DNA of 64,000 nucleotides from Exiguobacterium profundum (GTDB lineage Bacteria; Bacillota; Bacilli; Exiguobacteriales; Exiguobacteriaceae): positions 1,661,680 through 1,725,679 of the forward strand of contig NZ_MRSV01000001.1 in assembly GCF_001909285.1 (NCBI RefSeq). Reading direction: 5' to 3'. The notes under the pieces are model-generated. The model was given only the letters and a program-made list of their open reading frames with translations, had not been told where the DNA came from and ran no database searches. This document shows, piece by piece, positions 54,036 through 63,300 of this stretch; the first letter of the stretch is position 1; each line of letters begins with the position of its first letter. The translations under genes were made by a program, and so were the position numbers.

Positions 54036-54806
54036 GTGTCTTTAATCGGTGAAGAGCGTAAACAGAAAATTGTAGAATGGATCGAAAGAGAAGGCAAAGT
54101 AAAAACAAGCGAGTTAATCGAGCGTTTGAACGTATCGGGGGAATCGATTCGCCGTTATTTAGAAGAATTAAAAAAAGAACATCGAATCAAACGTGTATAC
54201 GGGGGAGCGGTCCTTCATCAGAGCATGTCCTTTCAGCCTATCGTGATTGCAAACATGGATGGAATTCGTCGGATCGCCTATACCGCATTTCAGTTGATTC
54301 CAGATGATACATTATTATATATCGGACACGGGGTCGCGGCAGAGCAAGTGGCTTCTCGGCTACGTGGTCGCAATGTGACGGTCGTGACGCCATCGTTGAC
54401 GGTGGCGAAGGCGTTGTTTGAACAGCGGGCGAAAGGTGTGCTTGGTGGCGAAATTCAGCTATTAGGTGGTACAATCGACCCGAAACATCTCGTGACGACA
54501 GGTGAGCAGGTCCTGGCGCAACTACAGACATATATGTTCGACCTTGCCATTTTGTCCGTCGAAGGGGTCGACGCATCACTAGGTTTAACATGTGACGCTT
54601 TCGGCCTCGCCAGTATCACCCAATCGGTGATGTCACAAAGTCGCGAGACGTTCTTACTGACGGACCATACCCAACTAAATCAACAAAAACGGTATCGCGT
54701 CTGTGATTTTTCGAAGGTTTTTGCGATTATCTCTGATTTTCCGGAGCCTCAAGATTTCAAAGGCGTCTTAGCCGAACATGGTGTGGACTGGAAGTTCGCA
54801 CCGTAA
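54036..54806 (+). CDS. DeoR-family transcriptional regulator
   Basis: 256 residues from GTG 54036 after GGAGGAGG. The N-terminal helix-turn-helix reads IGEERKQKIVEWIEREGKV then IERLNVSGESIRRYLEEL, the DeoR signature. The rest (about 75-250) is the DeoRC sugar-phosphate-sensing domain with DDTLLYIGHG and LLGGTIDPKHL. The ligand is unknown. It is followed 13 bases later by cutC, so it may control a small operon that includes itself. Upstream the 174-base gap shows TACACT at 53995 as a possible -10. Confidence 0.88.
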   Translation: MSLIGEERKQKIVEWIEREGKVKTSELIERLNVSGESIRRYLEELKKEHRIKRVYGGAVLHQSMSFQPIVIANMDGIRRIAYTAFQLIPDDTLLYIGHGVAAEQVASRLRGRNVTVVTPSLTVAKALFEQRAKGVLGGEIQLLGGTIDPKHLVTTGEQVLAQLQTYMFDLAILSVEGVDASLGLTCDAFGLASITQSVMSQSRETFLLTDHTQLNQQKRYRVCDFSKVFAIISDFPEPQDFKGVLAEHGVDWKFAP

Positions 54807-54819
54807 AGGGAGCGATTAA

Positions 54820-55473
54820 ATGAATGTAGAAGTGATTGTCACTACACTAACGGAAGCTATTCAGGCTGAGCAACTCGGTGCGAAACGACTCGAACTGATT
54901 GCGGATATGGAAAACGGGGGCATCACACCAAGTTTTGGAACGATTCGAAATGTGGTCGAACATGTGTCGATTCCGGTGCATGTGATGATAAGACCCCATA
55001 CACATTCGTTCCATTTCAATGAGGATGATGTCGAGACTATGCTTGCGGATATCGGTCTATGCCGTGAGCTAGGTGTCGATGGAATCGTATTCGGTGCATT
55101 GACACAGGATGGCGCGATTGACGAGCGGATCTTAGGGGAAGTGATCAAGCACAAAGGGGAAATGACGCTCACGTTCCACCGTGCTTTTGATGCATCACGT
55201 GATGTCTTTGAAGCGATGGATGTGTTGAATGAATATCCGGAAGTAGATATTCTCCTTACTTCAGGCGGTGCCAAAACTGTACTAGAAGGAATCGAAACCT
55301 TGATAGCCTTGAAGGAACAGGCCGAGATGACAATTTTGCCTGGTGCAGGGATCACGGTGGAAACGTTACCGATTCTTCAAGAACGTCTTGACGTAGCGAT
55401 GGTACACATAGGAAATGGCGTACGAACGAATGGACAGCTCGATGAAGTGAAGTTCAAACAACTTCTTGGATGA
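54820..55473 (+). CDS. cutC: CutC family protein
   Basis: 217 residues. Starts NVEVIVTTLTEAIQAEQLGA; TIM-barrel family with RPHTHSFHFNEDD (about 58-70), GALTQDG, TFHRAFDAS and LTSGGAKTV. Named for copper homeostasis in E. coli, though the enzyme activity and the copper link are disputed. Shares the transcript of the DeoR-type regulator, which suggests sugar- rather than copper-linked control. Ends at a terminator. Confidence 0.92.
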   Translation: MNVEVIVTTLTEAIQAEQLGAKRLELIADMENGGITPSFGTIRNVVEHVSIPVHVMIRPHTHSFHFNEDDVETMLADIGLCRELGVDGIVFGALTQDGAIDERILGEVIKHKGEMTLTFHRAFDASRDVFEAMDVLNEYPEVDILLTSGGAKTVLEGIETLIALKEQAEMTILPGAGITVETLPILQERLDVAMVHIGNGVRTNGQLDEVKFKQLLG

Positions 55474-55484
55474 GCCAATGCGGA

Positions 55485-55509
55485 AAACAGTCGGAAGACT
55501 GTTTTTTTG
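55485..55509 (+). terminator. Terminator after cutC
   Basis: AAACAGTC (55485-55492) pairs with GACTGTTT (55497-55504) around GGAA, then T-run. Confidence 0.88.
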
Positions 55510-55516
55510 CTATAAT
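55508..55516 (+). promoter_or_regulatory. Extended -10 promoter for the DUF975-like gene
   Basis: TGC-TATAAT at 55508-55516, directly after the cutC terminator. No good -35 is seen, as is common with extended -10 promoters. Confidence 0.6.
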
Positions 55517-55545
55517 GTGAGAAAACAATAAATGTAGGTGAATTC

Positions 55546-56190
55546 ATGCAATCTTCCGTTTACAAACAATATGCGCTACGAATGCTATCAGGGAAGTGGG
55601 GCATTTCATTACTCGTAGTCTTAACTGTCATGGTCATTCAAGCGATGATCACGACCCGACTTGATCTCTCGGCGAACGACCCCGAAGTTCTTTTGACATC
55701 GGTGGCGCTTCTTTACGGGGCGACGGTTCTGCTCGCACCTATCGAGCTCGGGAAAAATTGGGTGTTTCTCCAGGTGGCGAAAGATGAAAAGCCAACGTTC
55801 GGATTGTTGATTGAATCGTTCGGTTCACTTAAAGACTATTCACGTGCCGTGGTCTATTATGCGGTATTCTATTTAGGTCTAAACGTTCTGATGCTTTTGC
55901 TGATTGTACCTGGTGTCTGGTTCTATTTGACGTATCGCATCGCGCCATTTATCATGCGAGATGAGCCGGACCTATCTACATTCCAGGCGATGCGAAAAAG
56001 CCGCCAAATGATGAAAGGGCACAAACAGACGATGTTAAAGCTCTATGCGAGTTTTATCGGATGGTATGCGCTCGTCCTTCTTACTGGAGGCTTAGCTTAT
56101 ATCTTTGTCACACCATATCTTCAAACGGCGATTTCTGGACTCTATTTAGAGTTAAATGCCTCCTATCAAGCAAAACAACCGGTCGGATAA
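55546..56190 (+). CDS. DUF975-like membrane protein
   Basis: 214 residues with four or five membrane helices (about 17-35, 48-65, 100-125, 160-185). The pattern LLIVPGVWFYLTYRIAPFIM and STFQAMRKSRQMMKGHK is that of DUF975 integral membrane proteins. Function unknown. Weak ribosome site (TGTAGGTG). Ends in a hairpin shared with the minus-strand gene. Confidence 0.78.
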   Translation: MQSSVYKQYALRMLSGKWGISLLVVLTVMVIQAMITTRLDLSANDPEVLLTSVALLYGATVLLAPIELGKNWVFLQVAKDEKPTFGLLIESFGSLKDYSRAVVYYAVFYLGLNVLMLLLIVPGVWFYLTYRIAPFIMRDEPDLSTFQAMRKSRQMMKGHKQTMLKLYASFIGWYALVLLTGGLAYIFVTPYLQTAISGLYLELNASYQAKQPVG

Positions 56191-56206
56191 CCCGACCGGT
56201 TGTTTT
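56172..56206. terminator. Bidirectional terminator
   Basis: AAAACAACCGGTCGG (56172-56186) pairs with CCGACCGGTTGTTTT (56192-56206), 15 bp. It serves both converging genes; the minus-strand stop lies in its right arm. Confidence 0.92.
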
Positions 56207-56438
56207 ATGTTCCGTGCTGATCTGACTTTTTGGGGTTTGGGGCGTCTTCAAAATCTTGTTTTTCCTCTTCCGTCGCATCCGCATGCCACTTTTTTGCTTG
56301 CTCTTTGGCAATGGGGATCGCTTTCGTCTCAGAGTAGCCTTGCGCGAGTAATGCGTTCGCGATATCAATGGCTTTCTTTTTTACAAGTGGATCGAAGTTT
56401 TTCAGTGATTCTTGATAGTCTTTCATATTCCATGGCAC
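56205..56438 (-). CDS. Small YdaT-like stress-type protein
   Basis: 77 residues from GTG 56438, eight bases after GGAGG. Reads PWNMKDYQESLKNFDP, then KKKAIDIANALLAQGYSE and AIPIAKEQAKKWH, close to the pattern I recall for Bacillus YdaT and related small proteins of the general stress group. Soluble, helical, with a charged C-terminal tail. The frame extends further upstream but without a ribosome site. Function unknown. Confidence 0.72.
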   Translation of the reverse strand: MPWNMKDYQESLKNFDPLVKKKAIDIANALLAQGYSETKAIPIAKEQAKKWHADATEEEKQDFEDAPNPKKSDQHGT

Positions 56439-56483
56439 GAAAATCGCCTCCTTCACTCCTACTAATTCCACAAACATCCGGTT

Positions 56484-57356
56484 TCAAACGTCTTGATGAA
56501 GATAATACTCGATCAGTGCTTGCGTGCCATTCTCTCCGTATCCATTCTTTTCAAGAATTGAATAGAGGCGATGTGCGAGCTCGAGACCTGGTAATGTCAC
56601 TTGTAGATCGTGTGCGCTCTCGATAGCGAGTGTCATGTCTTTGATAAAGTGTTTGATGAAGAAGCCAGGTGCATAATCTTCGGCAATCATGCGTGGAACC
56701 AAGTTTTCAAGCGTCCAGCTACCTGCTGCCCCACCACGAATCGTACGAACGAGTGCCTCTGGGTCAATTCCAGCTCGTTTACTGAACGCTAACATTTCGG
56801 CATTCCCCATCATGATTCCGGCAATGGCGATTTGGTTGGCAAGTTTCGCATATTGACCGCTTCCTGCGTATCCCATTCGTTCTATCGATTGTCCCATCGC
56901 TTCAAATAAAGGCTTCGCTTTATTGAAGGCGAATTCACCCCCACCGACTAAAATCGACAGCGTTCCATTTTTGGCTCCGACATCGCCTCCCGTGACCGGA
57001 GCGTCAAGTGGGAGGAGACTCCGCTCAATGGCAGTCTCGGCTATCCGTTCAGCCAGTTTCGGTGAGGACGTCGTCATGTCGATCAATAATGTACCTGGTT
57101 CTGCCGAATCAAGAATGTTCCCTTCGCCAAAATAGATGGATTCGACATCGGACGGATAGCCGACAATCGTGATGATGGCATCGGCATCTCGGCAAACGTC
57201 CCGTACCGAATCACACCATGTCACACCTTCCTCTAACAATGCGGCTGCCTTCTCTTTCGTCCGTGTGTATGCTTGCACTTCAAATCCGTGTTTCATCAAG
57301 TTACGTACCATCGATTGGCCCATGACCCCGAGCCCGATAAATCCGATTGTTTTCAT
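56484..57356 (-). CDS. NAD(P)-dependent beta-hydroxyacid dehydrogenase (YkwC-like)
   Basis: 290 residues. Rossmann motif GFIGLGVMGQSMVRNLMKHG (5-24), substrate loop DAPVTGGDVGAKNGTLSILV (about 118-137) and catalytic Lys in GQYAKLANQIAIAG (about 167-180), the 3-hydroxyisobutyrate dehydrogenase pattern. Acts on a small beta-hydroxyacid or tartronate semialdehyde type substrate. Its ATG overlaps the stop of the upstream ABC exporter gene (ATGA), an unusual coupling. Confidence 0.9.
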   Translation of the reverse strand: MKTIGFIGLGVMGQSMVRNLMKHGFEVQAYTRTKEKAAALLEEGVTWCDSVRDVCRDADAIITIVGYPSDVESIYFGEGNILDSAEPGTLLIDMTTSSPKLAERIAETAIERSLLPLDAPVTGGDVGAKNGTLSILVGGGEFAFNKAKPLFEAMGQSIERMGYAGSGQYAKLANQIAIAGIMMGNAEMLAFSKRAGIDPEALVRTIRGGAAGSWTLENLVPRMIAEDYAPGFFIKHFIKDMTLAIESAHDLQVTLPGLELAHRLYSILEKNGYGENGTQALIEYYLHQDV

Positions 57357-59083
57357 GTGGCTTGTCCCCCTAATAATTGTTGTGAAACGAGTCGCTGATA
57401 TAGTGCGTTCTCTGTTAAAAGTTGCTCATGTTTCCCGATCCCGCTGATTCGTCCATCTTCTAAGACGACTATCTGGTCGGCATGTCTGACAGTCGAGAGT
57501 CGGTGGGCAATCACAAGCGTCGTTCGTCCGACCATCAGGCGGTCTAACGCTTCTTGGACCACGCGTTCTGATTCTGAATCTAGACTTGATGTTGCCTCGT
57601 CGAGCAATAGGATCTGTGGATTTCTTAATAACGCACGTGCGATAGCAAGCCGTTGGCGCTGCCCGCCAGACAAACGGATACCTCGCTCACCAATCTCCGT
57701 ATCGAGCTGTTCTGGCATCGTTTCAATGAATGACCATGCGTTGGCCATCTCACAGGCCACTTTGATTTCATCATCACTCGCTTCATGTTGAAGTCCGTAC
57801 ACAATGTTTGTCCGTACAGATCCCGAAAGGACGGGGGAATCTTGAGCGACATATCCGATGATTTGACGCCAAGTATCACGCCCGTATGTTTGAATCTCTC
57901 GATTTCCATATCGAATCGTCCCTGCCGTCGGTGTGTAGAACTGTTCGACAAGTGAGAAAAGTGTCGTTTTCCCTGCACCACTCCGTCCGACGATGGCGGT
58001 TGTCGCCCCCGGTGACACTTGAAGTGTCAATCCTTGGATGACGGGTTCAGTGCCATAATGAAAAGCAACGTCTTCGAATGAGAGTGCCGTCTGATGAATC
58101 GTTTCTTCATGTGTGCTGTATGGTTCGGGACTGACTTCGAGCAATTCAGCAATCCGTTCCGTAGCTCCACGCGCCTTTTGAAGTCTCGTCAAGAATTCAC
58201 TCATCGTGATGAGGGGCGTGATGATTTGGAAGAGATAGAGCATGAAGGCGAGTAGTTCGCCCGTTGATAAAGCTCCGGTCGAGACGCGATATGCGCCAAA
58301 CCCGAGGATGGCAATCAACATCCCGGTCAACGTCACATTGAGAAGGGGGATGAGGATCGCTTGAATTCGTCCTTCTTTCACCCCGTAATCGAACAGTGTC
58401 TCGATTTTTGCTTTGCCGGTACTCACTTCCATCTGTTCCGTCGCTTGTGATTTGACAAGTCGAATCTCACCGAGTAGTTCGGCGAAGAAGCCGGAAAGAC
58501 TTCCGAGTTCTTGTTGTGTCTCTTTTGCGATGATACGTAGCTTTCTTCCGAGCGGTATGACAATGATGAGTGTGGTCGGAACAGAGAACAAGATGACGAG
58601 TGTCATTTGCCAATCGAGTGTGAACAAGATGGCGACGGCACCGATGACCGAGACAAGAGAGGTCAACAACCTGACACTTTGTTCGGACAATAACTGTTGA
58701 AGCGTCGTCGTATCGTTGTTCAACCGAGACACCAGTTCCCCTGACTTGATACCGTCATAGAATGGAATCGGCAGTTTGACGAGATGGTCCCACAAGGTCG
58801 TGCGTAAATTGGCAACGACCCGTTGCCCCACAATATGTAACCAATAAATCGAAACGGCACTCGTGATGACCTGAATCAAAAATGCGATGACGAAATAGAT
58901 GATCCATTCTGGTGTCAATAAGTCGCTGCTCCACCGGTCGACCACACGTTGCAAAATGAGCGGAATGGCCAGTGAGGCGACGGCTTGAAGGAGCGAGATC
59001 AGAATGGCTCCGACAAATAGATTTTTCGGAGGATTCGCGATTTTGAATAATTGAAAAAAAGTTTGCCATGTTGATGATTTCAT
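57353..59083 (-). CDS. ABC exporter half-transporter (BmrA/LmrA-like)
   Basis: 576 residues from the minus-strand ATG at 59083, seven bases after GGAGG; an earlier frame start lies before that site. Six membrane helices, then a nucleotide-binding domain with Walker A GRSGAGKTT, full LSGGQRQR signature and Walker B LLLDEATSSLD with the catalytic Glu. All key residues are canonical, so it should work as a homodimer, unlike the pair at 34.0-37.5 kb. Likely multidrug export; closest named protein probably Bacillus BmrA. Confidence 0.9.
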   Translation of the reverse strand: MKSSTWQTFFQLFKIANPPKNLFVGAILISLLQAVASLAIPLILQRVVDRWSSDLLTPEWIIYFVIAFLIQVITSAVSIYWLHIVGQRVVANLRTTLWDHLVKLPIPFYDGIKSGELVSRLNNDTTTLQQLLSEQSVRLLTSLVSVIGAVAILFTLDWQMTLVILFSVPTTLIIVIPLGRKLRIIAKETQQELGSLSGFFAELLGEIRLVKSQATEQMEVSTGKAKIETLFDYGVKEGRIQAILIPLLNVTLTGMLIAILGFGAYRVSTGALSTGELLAFMLYLFQIITPLITMSEFLTRLQKARGATERIAELLEVSPEPYSTHEETIHQTALSFEDVAFHYGTEPVIQGLTLQVSPGATTAIVGRSGAGKTTLFSLVEQFYTPTAGTIRYGNREIQTYGRDTWRQIIGYVAQDSPVLSGSVRTNIVYGLQHEASDDEIKVACEMANAWSFIETMPEQLDTEIGERGIRLSGGQRQRLAIARALLRNPQILLLDEATSSLDSESERVVQEALDRLMVGRTTLVIAHRLSTVRHADQIVVLEDGRISGIGKHEQLLTENALYQRLVSQQLLGGQAT

Positions 59084-59159
59084 TTTGAAGTCCTCCTCTC
59101 CTCTTACTTTCGCTGTTTCAAAAACGGGTGTCAAGACGTCGAATCATACGAATGACTCA

Positions 59160-59168
59160 TGCTAGAAT
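59160..59168 (+). promoter_or_regulatory. Extended -10 promoter for sbcDC
   Basis: TGC-TAGAAT at 59160-59168, just before the AGAGAGG ribosome site of sbcD. No LexA box is seen nearby. Confidence 0.5.
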
Positions 59169-59189
59169 AGGAAAGAGAGGTGATACGTG

Positions 59190-60293
59190 ATGAAATGGAT
59201 TCACACGGCCGATTGGCATCTAGGTAAGATCGTCCATGGTCGACATATGACAGAAGATCAACGGAATATCTTATTCCATTCTTTTTTACAAATCGTAGAT
59301 GAGGAACGACCCGATGCGGTCATCATCGCAGGGGATTTATATGACCGAGCCGTCCCTCCCGTCGAGGCGGTCGATTTACTCGATGAGATGTGGCGAGAGC
59401 TCGTCTTGAACCGCGGAATCCCAGTCGTAGCCATCGCAGGAAACCATGATTCGGCAGAACGTCTCGAATATAGTTCGAAGTTATTGAGACAAGTAGGACT
59501 TCACATCGTCGGGAAGCTAGACCCGACATCTGGTCCCCTTGATGTAGCAGGAGTCCCATTTTATCCGATTCCATTCCTTGAGCCGGCTCGTGTACGGCAT
59601 ATCCTCGGTATCGACTCGATTCGAACGCATCATGATGCACTGGAGGCGGTCATTGAAGCTTTCGGTATGATCGAAAAAAATGCCGTGACGATTGGCCACA
59701 GTTTTGTAGCGGGAGGACTGGAGACGGATTCAGAACGTCAACTATCTGTTGGCACGGCAGGACAGGTCGCCAAAGGGTTATATGAGCCTTTTTCGTATAC
59801 GGCTTTAGGTCATTTACATAATCGTGATGCGATTCAATCAGAAAGAATTGCATATAGTGGGTCGCTCATGAAATATTCGTTTTCCGAGGTCAATCATGAA
59901 AAATCCGTCGACGTTCTGGAATGGAACGGTCAATGGACACGTCGTCGCCGTGCCTTGACACCAGAGCGGGATATGCGACAACTCACCGGAACATTGAACG
60001 AACTCCTTGCCCCAACTTATTATCAGCAACAAAAGACAGATGATTACCTTAAAATTGTATTGACCGATGATACGGCGCTTCATGATCCGATGGCGAAACT
60101 TCGGACTGTCTATCCGAATATCCTTCATCTTGAATTGGAACTGTTACGTCGCCAGGAGCAGACATCCACGTTTGAACGCGAGACGCTCGAAAGACAGTCA
60201 GTAGAAGAGGTATATCTCCAATTTTTTGAGGCCGTTCATGATCGCGCTGCCTCAGATGCCGTGAAGCAAATGATAGAAGAAGGTGATGTCTAA
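59190..60293 (+). CDS. sbcD: Nuclease SbcD
   Basis: 367 residues from ATG 59190 with AGAGAGG at 59174-59180; a GTG one codon earlier is less likely. Mre11-type phosphoesterase: metal ligands in HTADWHLGK (D8, H10), AGDLYDRAVPP, GNHDSAERL, then TIGHSFVAGG and YTALGHLHNRD. With SbcC it opens DNA hairpins and protein-blocked ends. The stop overlaps the sbcC ATG by one base (TAATG). Confidence 0.95.
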   Translation: MKWIHTADWHLGKIVHGRHMTEDQRNILFHSFLQIVDEERPDAVIIAGDLYDRAVPPVEAVDLLDEMWRELVLNRGIPVVAIAGNHDSAERLEYSSKLLRQVGLHIVGKLDPTSGPLDVAGVPFYPIPFLEPARVRHILGIDSIRTHHDALEAVIEAFGMIEKNAVTIGHSFVAGGLETDSERQLSVGTAGQVAKGLYEPFSYTALGHLHNRDAIQSERIAYSGSLMKYSFSEVNHEKSVDVLEWNGQWTRRRRALTPERDMRQLTGTLNELLAPTYYQQQKTDDYLKIVLTDDTALHDPMAKLRTVYPNILHLELELLRRQEQTSTFERETLERQSVEEVYLQFFEAVHDRAASDAVKQMIEEGDV

Positions 60294-63200
60294 TGAGACC
60301 GGTTGAATTGATGATTCAAGCATTTGGACCGTATGCAGAACGTGAAACGATTGACTTCACCCAGTTGGTTGGTCGCTCGATGTTTGTCGTCAGCGGTCGG
60401 ACGGGCGCCGGGAAGACGACCATTTTTGATGCGATGACGTTCGCCCTTTATGGCCGGGCGAGTGGGTCGCTTCGAAATGCTAGTGACTTCAGAAGCCAGT
60501 ATGCACAACCCGAGTTGAAGACGGAAGTAGATTTTTCGTTCACGATTCGAGGTGACCGCTATCGGATCGTAAGACAGCCGCAACAACCTCATCCAAAAAT
60601 AAGACGCCAATTCCGCACGAGGCCATCCTCTATGAATGGGAGGACGGTTGGAAGCCGCTGGCGACGAAGGTGAACGAGGTACAAGAACGAATCGAATCGA
60701 TTTTACAATTATCGTATGAACAGTTCAGTCAAATCTTGTTGCTCCCTCAAAACCAATTTAGACAATTACTCGACTCGAACTCGAATGAAAAACAACAAAT
60801 CCTCCAATCCATTTTCAAAACTGAGGCATATCGTACGTTTCAGGAGAAGTGGGGTGAACGCTATAGCGCGTATCGAAAACAAGTGGAATGGTCGGTCGAG
60901 CGGACGCGACTCAAGTTATTAGAGCTCGAAGATGAAGCAATCGAAGAGGTGTCGACCCAGTCCATCGAGGAGATTCAACGTTGGCTTGACGAGCGTGAAG
61001 AATATCTGATGACAACATGTGATACGGCCAAAACCCAGAAACAACTGTATGCGACAGCACTGGAAGAGGCAAGAGAAGCGCTTGAGAAAGCAAAATCACT
61101 CGTCACGCTGTTCAAGGAGCGAGAAGAAACCGATCGAGCACTTGCAATCTTTTTAAACGGTGAATCGATTCGAAATGAGACACGTGAACTGCTAACAAAT
61201 TTAGAGGTGGCGGCAAACATTCGTCCAGTCTTTGAACGGTTACAGGAGTTAGAGCAACTCGTGCGTCGATTGACGATGGAAGAACAGACCTCCTCGACGA
61301 AATTAGAGCACTTGCAATCCTCTCAATCAAAGTTAATGAAGCAACAATCAACGATTGAAACGGACAAAGAAGAAGTCATCTCTCTTAAGGAGCGACTTCG
61401 GATCGTCGATGAGATGATGCCAAGAATCCAGGAGCGCGCCACACTCGTGACCCTTCGTGACCGATTGATGAATCGTGCAAAAGAATTGGCCATGTTTTCA
61501 AAAGAAGTTCGGTTACAAGAACTTCAAGAAAGAGAACGGCGATTGGTCGACAGCATAAAGTCTGAACCTAGCGAACGAGCAGTCGACGCCGAGCGTCATG
61601 TCGACCGATTGGTGCATCTGGCATCTCTTGAAACAAAGGCACGTGAGTTATCGAAACAACTCGACGAATGTGAACGAACGGGCAAAGACGTTCAACGACA
61701 GTACGTGACCCAACAAGAAGTGGTCACCACGTTTACACAGCAAGAACAATTAATACTAGCGAAACAACTGAGCGAGACGCTTGTAGACGGTGAGCCATGC
61801 CCGGTATGCGGTTCTCGTCATCATGATATCCCACAACACGAAGAAACCGTTACGAACATCGCGGAGCGGGATGCGGCCGTGGCACGTCTTGATGATTTGT
61901 CCACACGCTTAATCGAAGCGAGGGCGGATTATCGTTCGCTTCATCAACAACTTGAAGCAGTCCGACAAGAACTAGATCAAGCTTCCAAAGACATTCAATT
62001 CAATGGCGATGTCACAGAAGAACTCAATAAGTGGCGAACACGTGCAGAGCTATTGCAACGGGAAGAACGAATGCGTCAAGAGAACGAACGGACACTTCGC
62101 CAACTGTCAGCAGAAATCCGACAGTTAGAGCAAGAGCGACGTCAACAGTTCGAAGAGCGGGAGCGTGTCGTATCCGAACTTGAAATGACGCAACAAAGTC
62201 TGTATGCACTCGGTCAAAGTGAAGAAACGACATTCGATGCGTTGCAGCGCGAGCGAGCCGACCTTGAGCACCGCATCTCGATGTTGATGAAACAAGTCGA
62301 AGCGTACGACCTTGAGTTTGAGACGGTGAAAAAAGCACTTTGGAAAGAGGAAGAACGACTGTCATTGATCCGTGAACAGTTGACTGAAGCATCGAAGCAG
62401 TATGATGACCAGCAGACCATTTGGGTCAATCAACTAGAAGCATCACATCTGACGCGTGAACGCTATGAATCATACGCCAATCAAATCGACAAGCGGACAA
62501 TGATTCGTGAACAGTTGCAACGTGAGGAGGAAGAAGGTGTTCGACTCCGACACCATAAACAGATGATTGAAGAAAAACTGAAGAATCAGGAGCGACCAGA
62601 CCTGCATGAGATGGAGATGAAAGTGAAGGAAGTGGCTGAATGCAGTGAGCAGGCGTCGAAACAGCTGATCACAGCCCAAGATGCCTTGTCTCGACATAGA
62701 CACGTCATCTCGGAATGGAATACCCTTCGCGAACAGACGGCGCAAGAAGAGCAGAAATTAGAGACGATCAAATTGATTGCGGATACGGGGAAGGGAATCA
62801 ACCCACAGAAAATGACGTTTGAGACATATGTTCAAACCGCCTTTTTTGATCAGATTTTTCATGCGGCCAACATTCATTTGGATCAGATGACGAGCGGTCA
62901 GTTCCGGCTTGAGCGGAAAGTCGAGACGGCGAAAGGGAATGCCAAATCTGGTCTTGAGCTTCTCGTCTTTGATGCCTATACCGGACAATCGCGTCGTGTA
63001 CAAAATTTATCTGGCGGTGAAGGGTTTAAGGCGTCGTTGTCACTCGCTCTTGGACTTGCGGAGGTGGTCCAACAGCTGAGTGGGGGCATCAGTCTTGAAA
63101 CGATGCTCATCGATGAAGGATTCGGTACGCTCGATGCCGAATCTCTAGACCAGGCGATTGAATTATTGATGTCTTTACAGGCGACCGGTCGGCTCGTCGG

Positions 63201-63300
63201 CGTCATCAGTCATGTCCAAGAATTGAAAGACCGTGTCGATGCACGGATTGAAGTGAAAAAATCTAGAAGCGGGTCGTCGATCCAGCTGATTGTGGAGTGA
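60293..63300 (+). pseudogene. sbcC: sbcC with a one-base frameshift
   Basis: The frame from ATG 60293 gives the N-terminal ATPase half-site (GPYAERETIDF, Walker A GRTGAGKTT) to about codon 102, then shifts into a stop at 60671-60673. The -1-shifted frame resumes at once with KTPIPHEAILYEWEDGWKPL and runs to 63300: coiled coil, CPVCG zinc hook (Cys codons at 61798 and 61807), second coil, LSGGEGFKASLSLALGLAE signature and LIDEGFGTLD Walker B. The two frames join if the A5 run at 60595-60599 had one more A. Restored length 1002 residues is normal. A homopolymer error is as likely as a real mutation. Confidence 0.9.

Noticed and set aside
54861-55355. 164-codon open frame antisense to cutC
   Set aside because: Serine-rich shadow translation without a ribosome site; the cutC frame has clear family motifs.
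60595-60673. Programmed ribosomal frameshift in sbcC
   Set aside because: The A5 run is too short for a classic slippery heptamer with a downstream structure, and SbcC has no known programmed shift; a deletion or read error is simpler.
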